A DNA stretch of 64,000 bases from Chitinophagales bacterium (GTDB taxonomy: Bacteria; Bacteroidota; Bacteroidia; Chitinophagales; JADJOU01): the NCBI GenBank assembly GCA_016787225.1, contig JAEUUY010000006.1, positions 124,001-188,000 of the forward strand, in the 5' to 3' direction. Shown one piece after another: positions 8,652-17,502 of this stretch. The translations under genes and the position numbers were made by a program. How positions within the stretch are numbered: the first letter of the stretch is position 1; each line of letters begins with the position of its first letter. Below the pieces are notes generated by a model that worked only from the letters and a program-made list of their open reading frames with translations, had not been told where the DNA came from and did not search any database.

Positions 8652-10716
8652 CTTCTCTCCCATTGATATTGACTCGAACGATATATGTTCCTTTAGGTAG
8701 ATGACTTAAGTTCAACTCTTCATTCGGTGAAATTCCTGTTTTTTCTCTGTTATAAACTATTTGTCCGTTTAGGTTAAAGACTTTAACTCCCAAAATAGCC
8801 TGCCCCACAGCGGTTGTCTCTATTCTCAGCATACCAGTCGAGGAAGGGTTGGGACTCAAATGCCAAGAAAAATCATCGCTGGCTGCTGCTATTTGAGTTT
8901 TGATAATATCGGGAAATTTAAATGCCCGATAATCATAATTGGATTTAGTTGTATACTCTCCTATTTTGAGATTATTTAAAGTAAACTGGAAGCTAATTTT
9001 TCCACCAAAGTCTGCATTGAAGGTCTTCAAAACAGCATTAGAATTCGCATTGCGTATGGTAAAACTTCCAGAAGATTTTGATAGCTGTTGCGTGGACCAC
9101 CAAAAATTGAGACCATCGCCACATTCTAGTCTATCATCATAGTCCACCAATTCCATTCGATAACAGCCATCAGGCAATGTTATGGTATCCGAATAGGTTT
9201 TATTATCTCCGTTATAAGTTTTAGACATGACTTCTTGGTTCAGTTCGTCATATACCTTCAGCGTATTGACTTTATTATCATTGGTGGTTTTAATTTCAAA
9301 TTTCAATTTCTGTGCTGAAAAAACGGTGGGAATATCAAACTTTGAGGTAATAGTATCATTCCAAACAACCATATTGTCTGTCGTTTTTTGCAATGCTGCG
9401 AAAAATATTGGCGAAGAATAATTGACATTCGTCCATGGAAACGCTGGTAAATTCACAATTTCAGTTTGCTCAGGTCGCAAATTTCCTTTCCATACATATG
9501 TTGTCTTATTATTGCCATCTACCCAGTAATCAATATAGGCTTCCTTCGCTGTCTTAGTTCCTTCATTTCTAATTTTCACAATTGGTCCTTGGCATAATGG
9601 ATTATGCAGAAAATACGTTTTATCCTTGCTCGGTGCTATGACATCTATGATAGAAAGGTCTGACGGACTTTTATTGGTAAAGGTGATAATATTCCCGGCT
9701 ATGGCATAGCTAGCTTGGATGTTAGAGCTTGTCGTTTCCATATTTCGAAATGAAATTTTAATTTCATTGCTATCCGCAAATTTTAAATTTGGGGTCAGGT
9801 CTATTTCAAAATCAATAACCTTTTCTCCAGGGCACCAATTACATCGACTAAAAATCCATGTACCCCCTTGCGGCTGAACATGTGTTTTGTCGCAGTCATT
9901 ACGCCAAAGTCGTTTTGAAAATACTTCTTGTCCATTAATTACCACATAATATTCGATAGGACTAAACTCTCCGTCCTGATTGTGTCCAGTCACAATAGTG
10001 CGAAATTTTGCTTGCTTTTCGTCACTAGATAGCTTAAATTTATATGGCTTGATTACTGTGTCTATTTGTACTTCATTTTTATAACTAACTCCTTTGTAAT
10101 AAGCGTTGATAACCCGCTTGGGAGCATTCGGAATATTCCCTTCTATCAATATCAAATCAGCCGTAAGGTTGAAGCCCTTTTTGCCATCATAGCCACCAGA
10201 CTCGATAACTAGAGCAAAACTATCTTTCATCAAAGGAAGGTAATCAGTGACATCGAAGATATAAGGATGTGTCCAGTTATTAGTAAATCCGTTAGAACCT
10301 GCACGCATATAGGTGCCATAAGGCGTAATGAGGCTTGCCACTTCTACATTACTGGTTTTTCGCGTAATCCATAGAGAGTCTAAAACCACCGTTACAGAAT
10401 TCCATGTTACTGTGTCTTTTTTGCTAAATTTTAAGGTGTCATGTCCTTCCAGTGGCTTGCCGATATAGGCATGAAAGCCATAATCCCATACGCAGCATCC
10501 ATAGCTGGCACAGCCTAACTCTAGAACTAGATAAGCTCGTTTAAAATTTTTATTTGGGTCTAGATAATCTAATTTCTTGTGGTGCCAGCTGCCTTTCCAC
10601 TGCTGAAGGTCATATTTTTTGAAAAAATTGATTTTGGTAGTGTCTCCATCACCTGCCCATAAAGCAGTGCAGAGGAATACAGACACAATTCCAGAAAAAA
10701 TTTTCTTTTCAAACAT
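8626..10716 (-). CDS. PNGase F-like secreted protein with T9SS C-terminal sorting domain
   Basis: 696-residue paralogue of the downstream gene. An N-terminal signal (MFEKKIFSGIVSVFLCTALW) is followed by the PNGase F-like bi-lobed region: CCVWD with the D60-equivalent Asp at residue 78, ASLITPYG, DVTDYLPLM, GEFSP and RCNWCPG. The segment IESGGYDGKKG replaces the region of E118/W120, so the third catalytic residue is uncertain. A middle domain ends in FNADFGGKISFQF, also seen in the paralogue. The last ~80 residues (SPNPSSTGMLRIE ... KGTYIVRV) are a type A sorting domain, so the protein should be exported by the type IX system and attached to or released from the surface. Substrate unknown; a glycopeptide-processing role is inferred. 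Confidence 0.78.
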   Translation of the reverse strand: MFEKKIFSGIVSVFLCTALWAGDGDTTKINFFKKYDLQQWKGSWHHKKLDYLDPNKNFKRAYLVLELGCASYGCCVWDYGFHAYIGKPLEGHDTLKFSKKDTVTWNSVTVVLDSLWITRKTSNVEVASLITPYGTYMRAGSNGFTNNWTHPYIFDVTDYLPLMKDSFALVIESGGYDGKKGFNLTADLILIEGNIPNAPKRVINAYYKGVSYKNEVQIDTVIKPYKFKLSSDEKQAKFRTIVTGHNQDGEFSPIEYYVVINGQEVFSKRLWRNDCDKTHVQPQGGTWIFSRCNWCPGEKVIDFEIDLTPNLKFADSNEIKISFRNMETTSSNIQASYAIAGNIITFTNKSPSDLSIIDVIAPSKDKTYFLHNPLCQGPIVKIRNEGTKTAKEAYIDYWVDGNNKTTYVWKGNLRPEQTEIVNLPAFPWTNVNYSSPIFFAALQKTTDNMVVWNDTITSKFDIPTVFSAQKLKFEIKTTNDNKVNTLKVYDELNQEVMSKTYNGDNKTYSDTITLPDGCYRMELVDYDDRLECGDGLNFWWSTQQLSKSSGSFTIRNANSNAVLKTFNADFGGKISFQFTLNNLKIGEYTTKSNYDYRAFKFPDIIKTQIAAASDDFSWHLSPNPSSTGMLRIETTAVGQAILGVKVFNLNGQIVYNREKTGISPNEELNLSHLPKGTYIVRVNINGREDEKKWIYR

Positions 10717-10726
10717 GTTATTAAAT

Positions 10727-11944
10727 TTAAATAATCTCTAATCGCTTTCCTATCTCCTGATATTTATCCAATATCACATCAAGATGTTCTTTACGATGGC
10801 TAGCCATAAAGCTATTGCGCATCATAGACATGCCTGGAGGGGCGGCAGGTGGCACGAATACATTGACGAATACACCTGCATCATAGAGACCTTTCCATAA
10901 TTCAAATCCCTTGACATCATTGCCAATGATGATAGAGACAATCGCAGTGCGCGATGGAAATACATTATAACCCATACCTATAAGACCTTGTCTTACATAA
11001 TCGGCGTTGTCATTGAGTTGCTTCACGAGCTCAGGCTGCTCTATCAAAATATCCAGTGCTGCAAGCGCCGCTGCTACCGAAGCAGGTGTAGGCGAAGCAC
11101 TAAATATCAACGCCGGAGAATGATGTTTTAAATAATTGATAACACGCTCCTCGCCAGCTACAAAGCCTCCGAGTGAAGCCAATGTTTTAGAAAATGTACA
11201 TACAATCAAATCAACCTCATTGTCCAGTCCAAATTCGCTCGCTGTACCACGTCCACCCTTGCCTATTACACCAAAGGCATGCGCATCGTCCACTAAAAGT
11301 TGCGCACCATGGGCTTTGGCGAGTTCCACTATTTTAGGCAAGTCTGGAATATCGCCGAAGGTAGAAAATACACCATCCGTGACAATAAATTTAGCGACAT
11401 CTTTATCCTTGATCTGATTGAGACGCTTTTCAAGGTCTACCATGTCGTTGTGGTGGTAACGGAGTATTTCAGTGCCAAAAGTTCCTTTGGCTAGCATATT
11501 AGAAGTCTGAATAGAGGCGTGATTATCCTTGTCACTGATAATATAATCGTGTCTTCCTACTAATGGCGCTATAACGCCCTGTCCAGCCTGATAGCCTGTA
11601 CTAAATAAAAGAGCCGCTTCTTTTCCAACAAATTTTGCAAGCTTAGTCTCTAGCTCGTTATGTAAATCTATCGTTCCTGTCAAATATCGAGACCCCGAAC
11701 AGCTTGTACCATATTTATTGATGGCGGCTATGGCAGCTTCTTTCACTTTCGGGTGCGAGGTTAATCCCAAATAATTATTAGACCCAGCCATGACGACCTG
11801 TTTGCCGTTCATATGAACCAAAGGGCCTTCGCTATCTTCTATTGGGTTAAAATAAGGATATATTCCTGCCTTCTTTACTTCATCTGCCCGTGTGAAATTA
11901 TAACACTTCTCAAATAACTTCTTCGTATGCATTGCTTGATTCAT
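10727..11944 (-). CDS. spt: Serine palmitoyltransferase-like alpha-oxoamine synthase
   Basis: PLP-dependent enzyme of the alpha-oxoamine synthase family (SPT, BioF, Kbl, HemA), which condenses an amino acid with an acyl-CoA. The motifs are SNNYLGLTSHP, SGSRYLTGT, DDAHAFGVIG and TFSKTLASLGGFVAG, whose Lys binds PLP. The 405-residue length and N-terminal region closely resemble Bacteroidota sphingolipid-forming SPT. No bioB/bioD or threonine dehydrogenase gene lies nearby, so the SPT assignment is favoured, but a 2-amino-3-ketobutyrate CoA ligase cannot be excluded. It lies 10 bases downstream of no partner gene: the PNGase-like genes follow it in the same direction with a short gap. Confidence 0.78.
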   Translation of the reverse strand: MNQAMHTKKLFEKCYNFTRADEVKKAGIYPYFNPIEDSEGPLVHMNGKQVVMAGSNNYLGLTSHPKVKEAAIAAINKYGTSCSGSRYLTGTIDLHNELETKLAKFVGKEAALLFSTGYQAGQGVIAPLVGRHDYIISDKDNHASIQTSNMLAKGTFGTEILRYHHNDMVDLEKRLNQIKDKDVAKFIVTDGVFSTFGDIPDLPKIVELAKAHGAQLLVDDAHAFGVIGKGGRGTASEFGLDNEVDLIVCTFSKTLASLGGFVAGEERVINYLKHHSPALIFSASPTPASVAAALAALDILIEQPELVKQLNDNADYVRQGLIGMGYNVFPSRTAIVSIIIGNDVKGFELWKGLYDAGVFVNVFVPPAAPPGMSMMRNSFMASHRKEHLDVILDKYQEIGKRLEII

Positions 11945-12224
11945 TGGTTAAAATCGCCTGTAGTTTACAAATATAGTAAATAAACCTAAAGAGACTAAAT
12001 TATTGTAGCTTAGAATTTTTGGGGTTCAAATGGAAATTATGACAGAAAATTCAGGTGTTTATTGGTTATCAATGCCTTAATGTCTTATCAACCATGACTT
12101 AGCGTCAGCAAAAATGACTTATTGGGATGTGGTATAACAGTTGAAAGTTAAAATATTGTATTCACTTGATACCGGTTAATGGTGATGCTAGAAATATTTC
12201 ATTAACAATTAAAATTTAAAAATT

Positions 12225-12662
12225 ATGACACTCTTAAAATGGCAAAACGACAACAAAATGACACCAAGTTTTAACTCCTTTTTCAAAGATTGGTTTGATG
12301 ACAGTTATTTTGATAAAGTAGCAGTTGGTACATCTATACCAGCAGTGAACATCAAAGATAACGAGAAAGATTTTACTGTGAGTATAGCAGCTCCTGGTCT
12401 CAAAAAAGAAGATTTTAAAATAGCGCTTAATCATAATGTGCTGACTATATCTTCAGAGCAGAAATCCGAAAAAGAAGAAAAAGAAGAAGGTAAATTTACT
12501 CGTAGAGAGTATAGCTACAGTTCTTTTTCGCGTTCATTTACTATTCCCGATACGGTAGAGACCGATCAGATCGATGCCAAATACGAAAACGGCGAACTCA
12601 AAATATTGCTTCCGAAAAAGGAAAAAGCAGTAAAGGTAACCAAGGAAATAGCGATTAATTAG
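12225..12662 (+). CDS. hsp20: Hsp20/alpha-crystallin small heat shock protein
   Basis: ATP-independent holding chaperone that keeps denatured proteins from aggregating. The alpha-crystallin domain spans about residues 38-140: PAVNIKDNEKDFTVSIAAPG at its start, GKFTRREYSYSSFSRSFTIP in the middle, and the hallmark YENGELKILLPKKE near the end. The 145-residue length is typical. It is preceded by a 280-base intergenic region and followed by a strong hairpin terminator, so it is probably monocistronic. No CIRCE-type operator was recognised upstream. Confidence 0.93.
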   Translation: MTLLKWQNDNKMTPSFNSFFKDWFDDSYFDKVAVGTSIPAVNIKDNEKDFTVSIAAPGLKKEDFKIALNHNVLTISSEQKSEKEEKEEGKFTRREYSYSSFSRSFTIPDTVETDQIDAKYENGELKILLPKKEKAVKVTKEIAIN

Positions 12663-12676
12663 GCTGATTTCATTAT

Positions 12677-12725
12677 ACCACAAACCTTTCTAGTCATAAA
12701 AGGAGAGGTTTGTGGTTATTTTTTT
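12677..12725 (+). terminator. Rho-independent terminator of hsp20
   Basis: ACCACAAACCT (12677-12687) and AGGTTTGTGGT (12706-12716) form a perfect 11-bp stem around an 18-base loop, followed on the plus strand by TATTTTTTTATA. The minus side has no T tract, so it ends the hsp20 transcript only. The right arm touches the stop codon of the convergent gene. Confidence 0.85.
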
Positions 12726-13981
12726 ATATACTCAGCTATACATCCCATTAGTCGTTCTATTTGGCTAAAATCGTTATAATAGTGCGTTGAAACTCTTATG
12801 GCGTCTAATTTTGCTTCATGAACATGCCTTAAAACAAATGCATCTTTAGTCGATGAAGCGAATTTGAGGAAATCTGGTCCGTTTTTATTCTTGAATTGAA
12901 AGGTAGTCTGCGCACCTCGTGAAACATCTTCTTTAGGTGATAATATTTCAATATGATTTTTAAACTTTTCTAACTCTTCTTGCGTAAAAAGTGATAGTTC
13001 TTTTACTCGCTTTTCGATTCGTTCTATACCTATAGCTTGGTACCAATCAATAGCAGTTTCTGCGGCAGCATATAGGGGAGCACAGAATGTTCCCGTACTA
13101 AATCTTTGAGCCGTTGGAACTAGATCTTCAGATGTCAAGTTATTGGCTGTCATATCGAAATTCGGGACGCTATAAGCCCCCACATTGTGAACCTTGGTCT
13201 GTTCTAATTTCTCTTTTCTGATATAAACAAATCCCAACCCTAATGGCGCTAAAAGCCATTTGTGAAGACAGCCTGCATAGTAATCACAGTCGATTTCTGA
13301 TATATTGAATTTCAACATCCCTAAAGGGTGCGCACCATCTATAATGGAAGTGATATTTAGCCTTCTTGCCTCGGCACACATTTCCTTTACGGGCAAAATT
13401 TGACCTATGGTGCAGGGAATATGCGGAACCGCAATCACTTTTGTTTTAGGGGATATTGCTTTTTTAAAATTGATTAGTGTAGCTTCCGCCGTTTTGCCCA
13501 ACTCAAAGGTCCTTATTTTTATCCCTTCTGTTTTCGCCCGATATAACCAAGCTGTGCAGCCTCCTACATGTTCATGTTTCGTCATCAATACTTCATCTCC
13601 TGCCTTTAGTTCTTGTCCCCAGCATGCTATGTTGATTCCTTCTGTGACATTCTTGGTTATCGCTAATGTGGTATAGTCTGCTCCTACTATTGGTGCTAAT
13701 CGCTTTCTTAAACTTTCTACATCTGATGAATAATACCCCTCATTTGCCACATATTCGAATGCCTCTTCTAAAGCCTTTAATACGGGTATGGGGGTTATTC
13801 CCATAGTGCCATTATTCATATAGGTGCGCTTTTTAAGCACTGGAAATTGTTTCCTTATTTGTTCCCAGTCTTTGGTAGGAAAAGTATTCGCCCTAGTTTT
13901 TAGTTTTATTTCTGCCTCTAATAGGCCAGGCATAGCTGCTGCGCCTAGTCCTAGTGTTGTAATAAACTGTTTGCGATTCAT
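12716..13981 (-). CDS. Exported-type class V aminotransferase (isopenicillin-N-epimerase-like)
   Basis: PLP-dependent aminotransferase class V / cysteine desulfurase superfamily. The PLP lysine is in AGCLHKWLLAPLGLGFVY; other motifs are YMNNGTMGITP at the start of the catalytic domain, TKNVTEGINIA and IIDGAHPLG, whose Asp contacts the PLP pyridine. The N-terminus (MNRKQFITTLGLGAAAMPG) looks like a Tat-type signal with RK in place of RR, suggesting a folded, cofactor-loaded exported enzyme. Relatives include isopenicillin N epimerases, but the substrate cannot be told. Length 421 is normal. Only 40 bases separate its start from the divergent transporter gene. Confidence 0.82.
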   Translation of the reverse strand: MNRKQFITTLGLGAAAMPGLLEAEIKLKTRANTFPTKDWEQIRKQFPVLKKRTYMNNGTMGITPIPVLKALEEAFEYVANEGYYSSDVESLRKRLAPIVGADYTTLAITKNVTEGINIACWGQELKAGDEVLMTKHEHVGGCTAWLYRAKTEGIKIRTFELGKTAEATLINFKKAISPKTKVIAVPHIPCTIGQILPVKEMCAEARRLNITSIIDGAHPLGMLKFNISEIDCDYYAGCLHKWLLAPLGLGFVYIRKEKLEQTKVHNVGAYSVPNFDMTANNLTSEDLVPTAQRFSTGTFCAPLYAAAETAIDWYQAIGIERIEKRVKELSLFTQEELEKFKNHIEILSPKEDVSRGAQTTFQFKNKNGPDFLKFASSTKDAFVLRHVHEAKLDAIRVSTHYYNDFSQIERLMGCIAEYIKK

Positions 13982-14021
13982 AGGTTGGTTTTTTATACTT
14001 TTACAAAATTATAACTCTAGC

Positions 14022-14942
14022 GTGAATCTTCGAATATTTTATCATCCTGTATTTCAAATCCACTTAGCTGTTTTCTTGTGGGGGTTTACCGCTATCCTTG
14101 GAAAATTAATCTCTATGGATACGCTGAGACTAGTTTTTATTCGAATGTTTCTAGCGGCCTTCGGTTTTTTGATATTGCCCATGACAAGAGTTCATTTGAA
14201 AAAACTTACACGCTATCAGTTTATAAAACTCATTGGCATCGGAGCTATTATCTGTTTACATTGGTTATGTTTTTACCAATCTATTAAAGAATATAATTCT
14301 TCATCCATTGCCTTAGTTTGTCTAGGTATAAGTCCTATGTTTGTTATTTGGTTAGAATATGTTGCCAGAATTTCAAAAACCATTTCTCTCCAAAAAATAT
14401 TGATAAGTGTCATCGCTATTGTTGGCATGTGTTTTATTGCTAATGGGAACAAGATTCAAGAATTCAGTCTAGACACTCCCAGTCGCTATGAATGGGCTAT
14501 TTTTTATGGGGTTTTATCAAGTCTATTGGCCTCAGTCTTCACTATAATGAATGGCAAAATGTCGAATGATACCGAACCAGGAGTTTTGTCCTTTATAGAA
14601 ATGCTCTCTGGAGGTTTATGTTTATTTCTATACATATTTTTCTTTTCCAGTTTTGGTTTTCTTCAAAAAATTCCTTCCTCAGATGTTTTTTATATACTAA
14701 TTCTTAGTTTTATCTGCACTAATGTCCCTTTTTTACTTTCTATCTATGCGTTAAAAAAACTGGAGCCTTTCATAATTACGCTAACTGTCAATCTAGAACC
14801 TATATATGGTTTGATTTTCGCTGCCATTTTGTTTCAGGAGCACGAAGGATTTAATTTACAATTTTATACTGGCGTCATTTTGATCTTGTTCTCTGTATTT
14901 TTACCCCTCCTTATTGCAAAATGGAAAAAAGTAAAGAAATAA
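14022..14942 (+). CDS. EamA/DMT-family transporter
   Basis: Inner-membrane drug/metabolite transporter with about ten hydrophobic helices arranged as two EamA repeats. The longer frame reaches back to 13824, but that extension runs antisense through the neighbouring aminotransferase and has no transporter character. The GTG at 14022 begins VNLRIFYHPVFQIHLAV and gives a normal 306-residue protein. Helix 1 contains FLWGFTAILGKL, typical of the family. The substrate is unknown. Its last 22 bases overlap rarA, so the two are probably cotranscribed. Confidence 0.82.
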   Translation: MNLRIFYHPVFQIHLAVFLWGFTAILGKLISMDTLRLVFIRMFLAAFGFLILPMTRVHLKKLTRYQFIKLIGIGAIICLHWLCFYQSIKEYNSSSIALVCLGISPMFVIWLEYVARISKTISLQKILISVIAIVGMCFIANGNKIQEFSLDTPSRYEWAIFYGVLSSLLASVFTIMNGKMSNDTEPGVLSFIEMLSGGLCLFLYIFFFSSFGFLQKIPSSDVFYILILSFICTNVPFLLSIYALKKLEPFIITLTVNLEPIYGLIFAAILFQEHEGFNLQFYTGVILILFSVFLPLLIAKWKKVKK

Positions 14943-16195
14943 TACCACCCTTAGCTGAACGCATGCGTCCGAATAGACTAGAAGACTATATCGGTCAGGA
15001 AAAGCTTATTTCCGAAACAGGTGTACTTAGTGGGTTTTTAAAACAAAAAAATTGTCCCTCACTTATTTTTTGGGGAAATCCTGGCGTGGGAAAAACAACT
15101 CTCGCTTATTTAATATCTCATGAGTTAGAATTGCCATTTTATTCCCTATCAGCGATAAGCGCCGGAGTTAAAGATATAAGAGACGTTATTGATAAAAGTT
15201 ATGAGTTAGGGAAGGTGCTTTTGTTTATTGATGAAATTCATCGCTTCAATAAATCGCAACAAGATTCATTATTAAAAGCAGTAGAAGAAGGTCGAATTTT
15301 ACTAATAGGAGCTACGACAGAAAATCCGTCGTTTGAGGTGAATCGAGCACTTCTGAGTCGTTGTAAAACCTATGTGTTAGAAGAATTGGGTATCGATGCA
15401 TTAAAGGCCATTGCCTTAAACGCCATAACAAGAGATATACTGCTATCACAAAAAGAAATTATCGTAAAAGAATGGGATGCTCTGCTAAGACACTCTGGTG
15501 GTGATGCTAGAAAATTACTAGGTCTTATCGAGCTTATGTTTCAAAGCGCCGATAGTGGGAAGATTATTATTTCCAATGAATTGGTTGAAAGATTAGCACA
15601 GGGCAATAGTGCCAAATACGATAAAAATGGCGAGTTTCATTACGACATCATAAGCGCTTTTATTAAGTCTATGCGTGGTTCTGATCCTAATGCAGCTGTT
15701 TATTGGATGACCCGAATGATCGATGGAGGAGAAGACCCCAAATTTATAGCTCGTCGTATGATTATATTTGCTTCTGAGGATATCGGCATGGCTAATCCTA
15801 ATGCGCTATTACTTGCGAATGCATGTTTCGAAGCAGTGACTAAAATAGGTTACCCGGAATGCAGTATCAATCTTGCACATACTGTTGTATATCTTGCCAC
15901 TTCGATTAAGAGCAATGCATCCTATATGGCTCTGAAGGCTGCACAAAAATTGATAAGAGAAACTGGAGATCTTCCTGTCCCATTGCATCTGAGAAACGCA
16001 CCCTCAAAACTTATGAAAGAACTCGACTATGGAAAGAATTATCAATATGCCCATAACTATGAAGGAAATTTTATTGAGCAAGACTTTCTCCCCGAAAAAA
16101 TCAAGAATGAGGTAATTTATCATCCTAATAAAAATCCTCGTGAAAACGAAATACTGCAATTGCTTAAAAAGTGGTGGCCAAAAAAATATCTATAA
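14921..16195 (+). CDS. rarA: Replication-associated recombination protein A
   Basis: AAA+ ATPase (RarA/MgsA/WRNIP1 family) that acts at stalled replication forks. Walker A is GNPGVGKTT, Walker B LLFIDEIHRFNKSQQD, sensor 1 IGATTENPSFEVNRALLSRC. The C-terminal half has the tetramerisation region (GSDPNAAVYWMTRMI, GYPECSINLAH). The 424-residue length is usual. It begins inside the 3' end of the EamA transporter gene and ends ~40 bases before the exonuclease gene, forming a compact series with other nucleic-acid functions. Confidence 0.94.
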   Translation: MEKSKEIIPPLAERMRPNRLEDYIGQEKLISETGVLSGFLKQKNCPSLIFWGNPGVGKTTLAYLISHELELPFYSLSAISAGVKDIRDVIDKSYELGKVLLFIDEIHRFNKSQQDSLLKAVEEGRILLIGATTENPSFEVNRALLSRCKTYVLEELGIDALKAIALNAITRDILLSQKEIIVKEWDALLRHSGGDARKLLGLIELMFQSADSGKIIISNELVERLAQGNSAKYDKNGEFHYDIISAFIKSMRGSDPNAAVYWMTRMIDGGEDPKFIARRMIIFASEDIGMANPNALLLANACFEAVTKIGYPECSINLAHTVVYLATSIKSNASYMALKAAQKLIRETGDLPVPLHLRNAPSKLMKELDYGKNYQYAHNYEGNFIEQDFLPEKIKNEVIYHPNKNPRENEILQLLKKWWPKKYL

Positions 16196-16237
16196 GCTTG
16201 TATTCGAAATTGCTATTTTTATTCTAAATTGAAAACC

Positions 16238-16939
16238 ATGAAATCGGACAACATACTATTTATAGATATTGAGACTGTATCTCAATATAAAAAATTTGAA
16301 GATGCTCCCATTGAAGTTCGAAAAATTTGGGAGAAAAAATATGAGAAAAATGAATATTTAAATTCCCTTAGCCTAGAAGCTTCCTACGAATCCAAAGCTG
16401 CTATCTTTGCTGAGTATGGTAAAATAATTTGCATCTCTATTGGATACTACAATAAGGCGAGCGATGCTTATCGAATTAAATCATTTGCTGGAGAAAATGA
16501 AAAAATACTGCTGGAAGATTTTAAAACTTTCTGCAATAATTTGAAAAAGAACTATGTGTTCTGCGGCCATAATATCAAAGAATTCGATATCCCATATCTA
16601 TGTCGTAGATTTCTTATCAATAGAATTTCTATACCAAGTCTTCTTGATTTTCAAGATAAGAAACCTTGGGAGGTAGAACTGATTGATACGCTTCAGTTGT
16701 GGAAGTTTGGCGACTATAAAAATTATACTTCCTTAGAAACACTCACTACCATTTTTAATATTCCTACTCCTAAAGCAGATATAGATGGTAGCCAAGTAGG
16801 TCGTGTATATTGGTATGAGAATGATATAAATAGAATCGTCGAGTACTGTCAAAACGATGTAGTGGCGGTTATTCAGCTATTTCGTGCCTTCCACCAACAA
16901 GATTTAATTTCCTCTGATAAAATTCAAATGGTATGTTAG
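16238..16939 (+). CDS. Predicted 3'-5' exonuclease related to the PolB exonuclease domain
   Basis: DEDD-superfamily exonuclease. Motif I is LFIDIETV (Asp and Glu), motif II HNIKEFDIPYLCRRF, and motif III is in IVEYCQNDVVAVIQLFR (Asp). This matches the stand-alone family of predicted 3'-5' exonucleases similar to PolB proofreading domains. The ATG at 16238 is preferred over the TTG at 16229 because the catalytic strand starts only eight residues later. It overlaps the next gene by seven bases. A DNA repair or replication role is inferred from fold and proximity to rarA. Confidence 0.85.
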   Translation: MKSDNILFIDIETVSQYKKFEDAPIEVRKIWEKKYEKNEYLNSLSLEASYESKAAIFAEYGKIICISIGYYNKASDAYRIKSFAGENEKILLEDFKTFCNNLKKNYVFCGHNIKEFDIPYLCRRFLINRISIPSLLDFQDKKPWEVELIDTLQLWKFGDYKNYTSLETLTTIFNIPTPKADIDGSQVGRVYWYENDINRIVEYCQNDVVAVIQLFRAFHQQDLISSDKIQMVC

Positions 16940-17502
16940 CATCTGTATTAGAAAATTCTCGAGCCTTATCATTAAGCGAATATGAAACGATCATTCGCCA
17001 TGTGATTCATGATAAAGATAATAAAGAATATGCCGTGGATATGCATCCATACATAGAAAAGAATAATCAGCTGGGTAGCTATATTCAATCTAATATTACT
17101 ATAAACAAAAAGTTTTTCAATGCCATTCAAAAATCTGTTTTTTCAAGCATTCATCTCATAACCGAGCCTTGGTGTTTAGATGCTTGCATTATTTTGCCAT
17201 TACTGCGAGGCATAACTATAATAAAACCCGATATTGAAATAAAAATATATCCAAGAGATAAAAATGAAGACTTAATGAATCTCTTTCTCACTAATGGTTC
17301 CAAATCTATTCCCATAGTTTTTGCGCTCGATGAGAATCAAACGGAAGTATTTCGCTGGGGGCCTCGCTCTCAAAAGGCAAAAGAAATTTTAGAGCCCATC
17401 AAGGAGGAAAATTATGGTGTAAAATCAAAGGCATTATCTGATTTTTATAAAAGTGAGTTAACTGAAAACATACAATTAGAATGGTTAGATTTAATCAAAT
17501 AA
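16933..17502 (+). CDS. Thioredoxin-like family protein (Thioredoxin_9 type)
   Basis: A 189-residue cytoplasmic protein with no signal peptide. The central strand-helix with the active-site-like motif EPWCLDACIILPLL near residues 79-92 matches the Bacteroidota Thioredoxin_9-type family, in which a WCxDA motif replaces the usual CxxC. Here two cysteines are separated by three residues. The cis-Pro loop is SKSIPIVFALDEN. The function of the family is not established. The ATG overlaps the exonuclease stop by seven bases and the end overlaps the membrane protein gene by 22 bases. Confidence 0.72.
   Translation: MLASVLENSRALSLSEYETIIRHVIHDKDNKEYAVDMHPYIEKNNQLGSYIQSNITINKKFFNAIQKSVFSSIHLITEPWCLDACIILPLLRGITIIKPDIEIKIYPRDKNEDLMNLFLTNGSKSIPIVFALDENQTEVFRWGPRSQKAKEILEPIKEENYGVKSKALSDFYKSELTENIQLEWLDLIK

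Noticed and set aside
13824-14021. N-terminal extension of the EamA transporter
   Set aside because: The added 66 residues are antisense to the aminotransferase start and have no family match; GTG 14022 gives the normal length.
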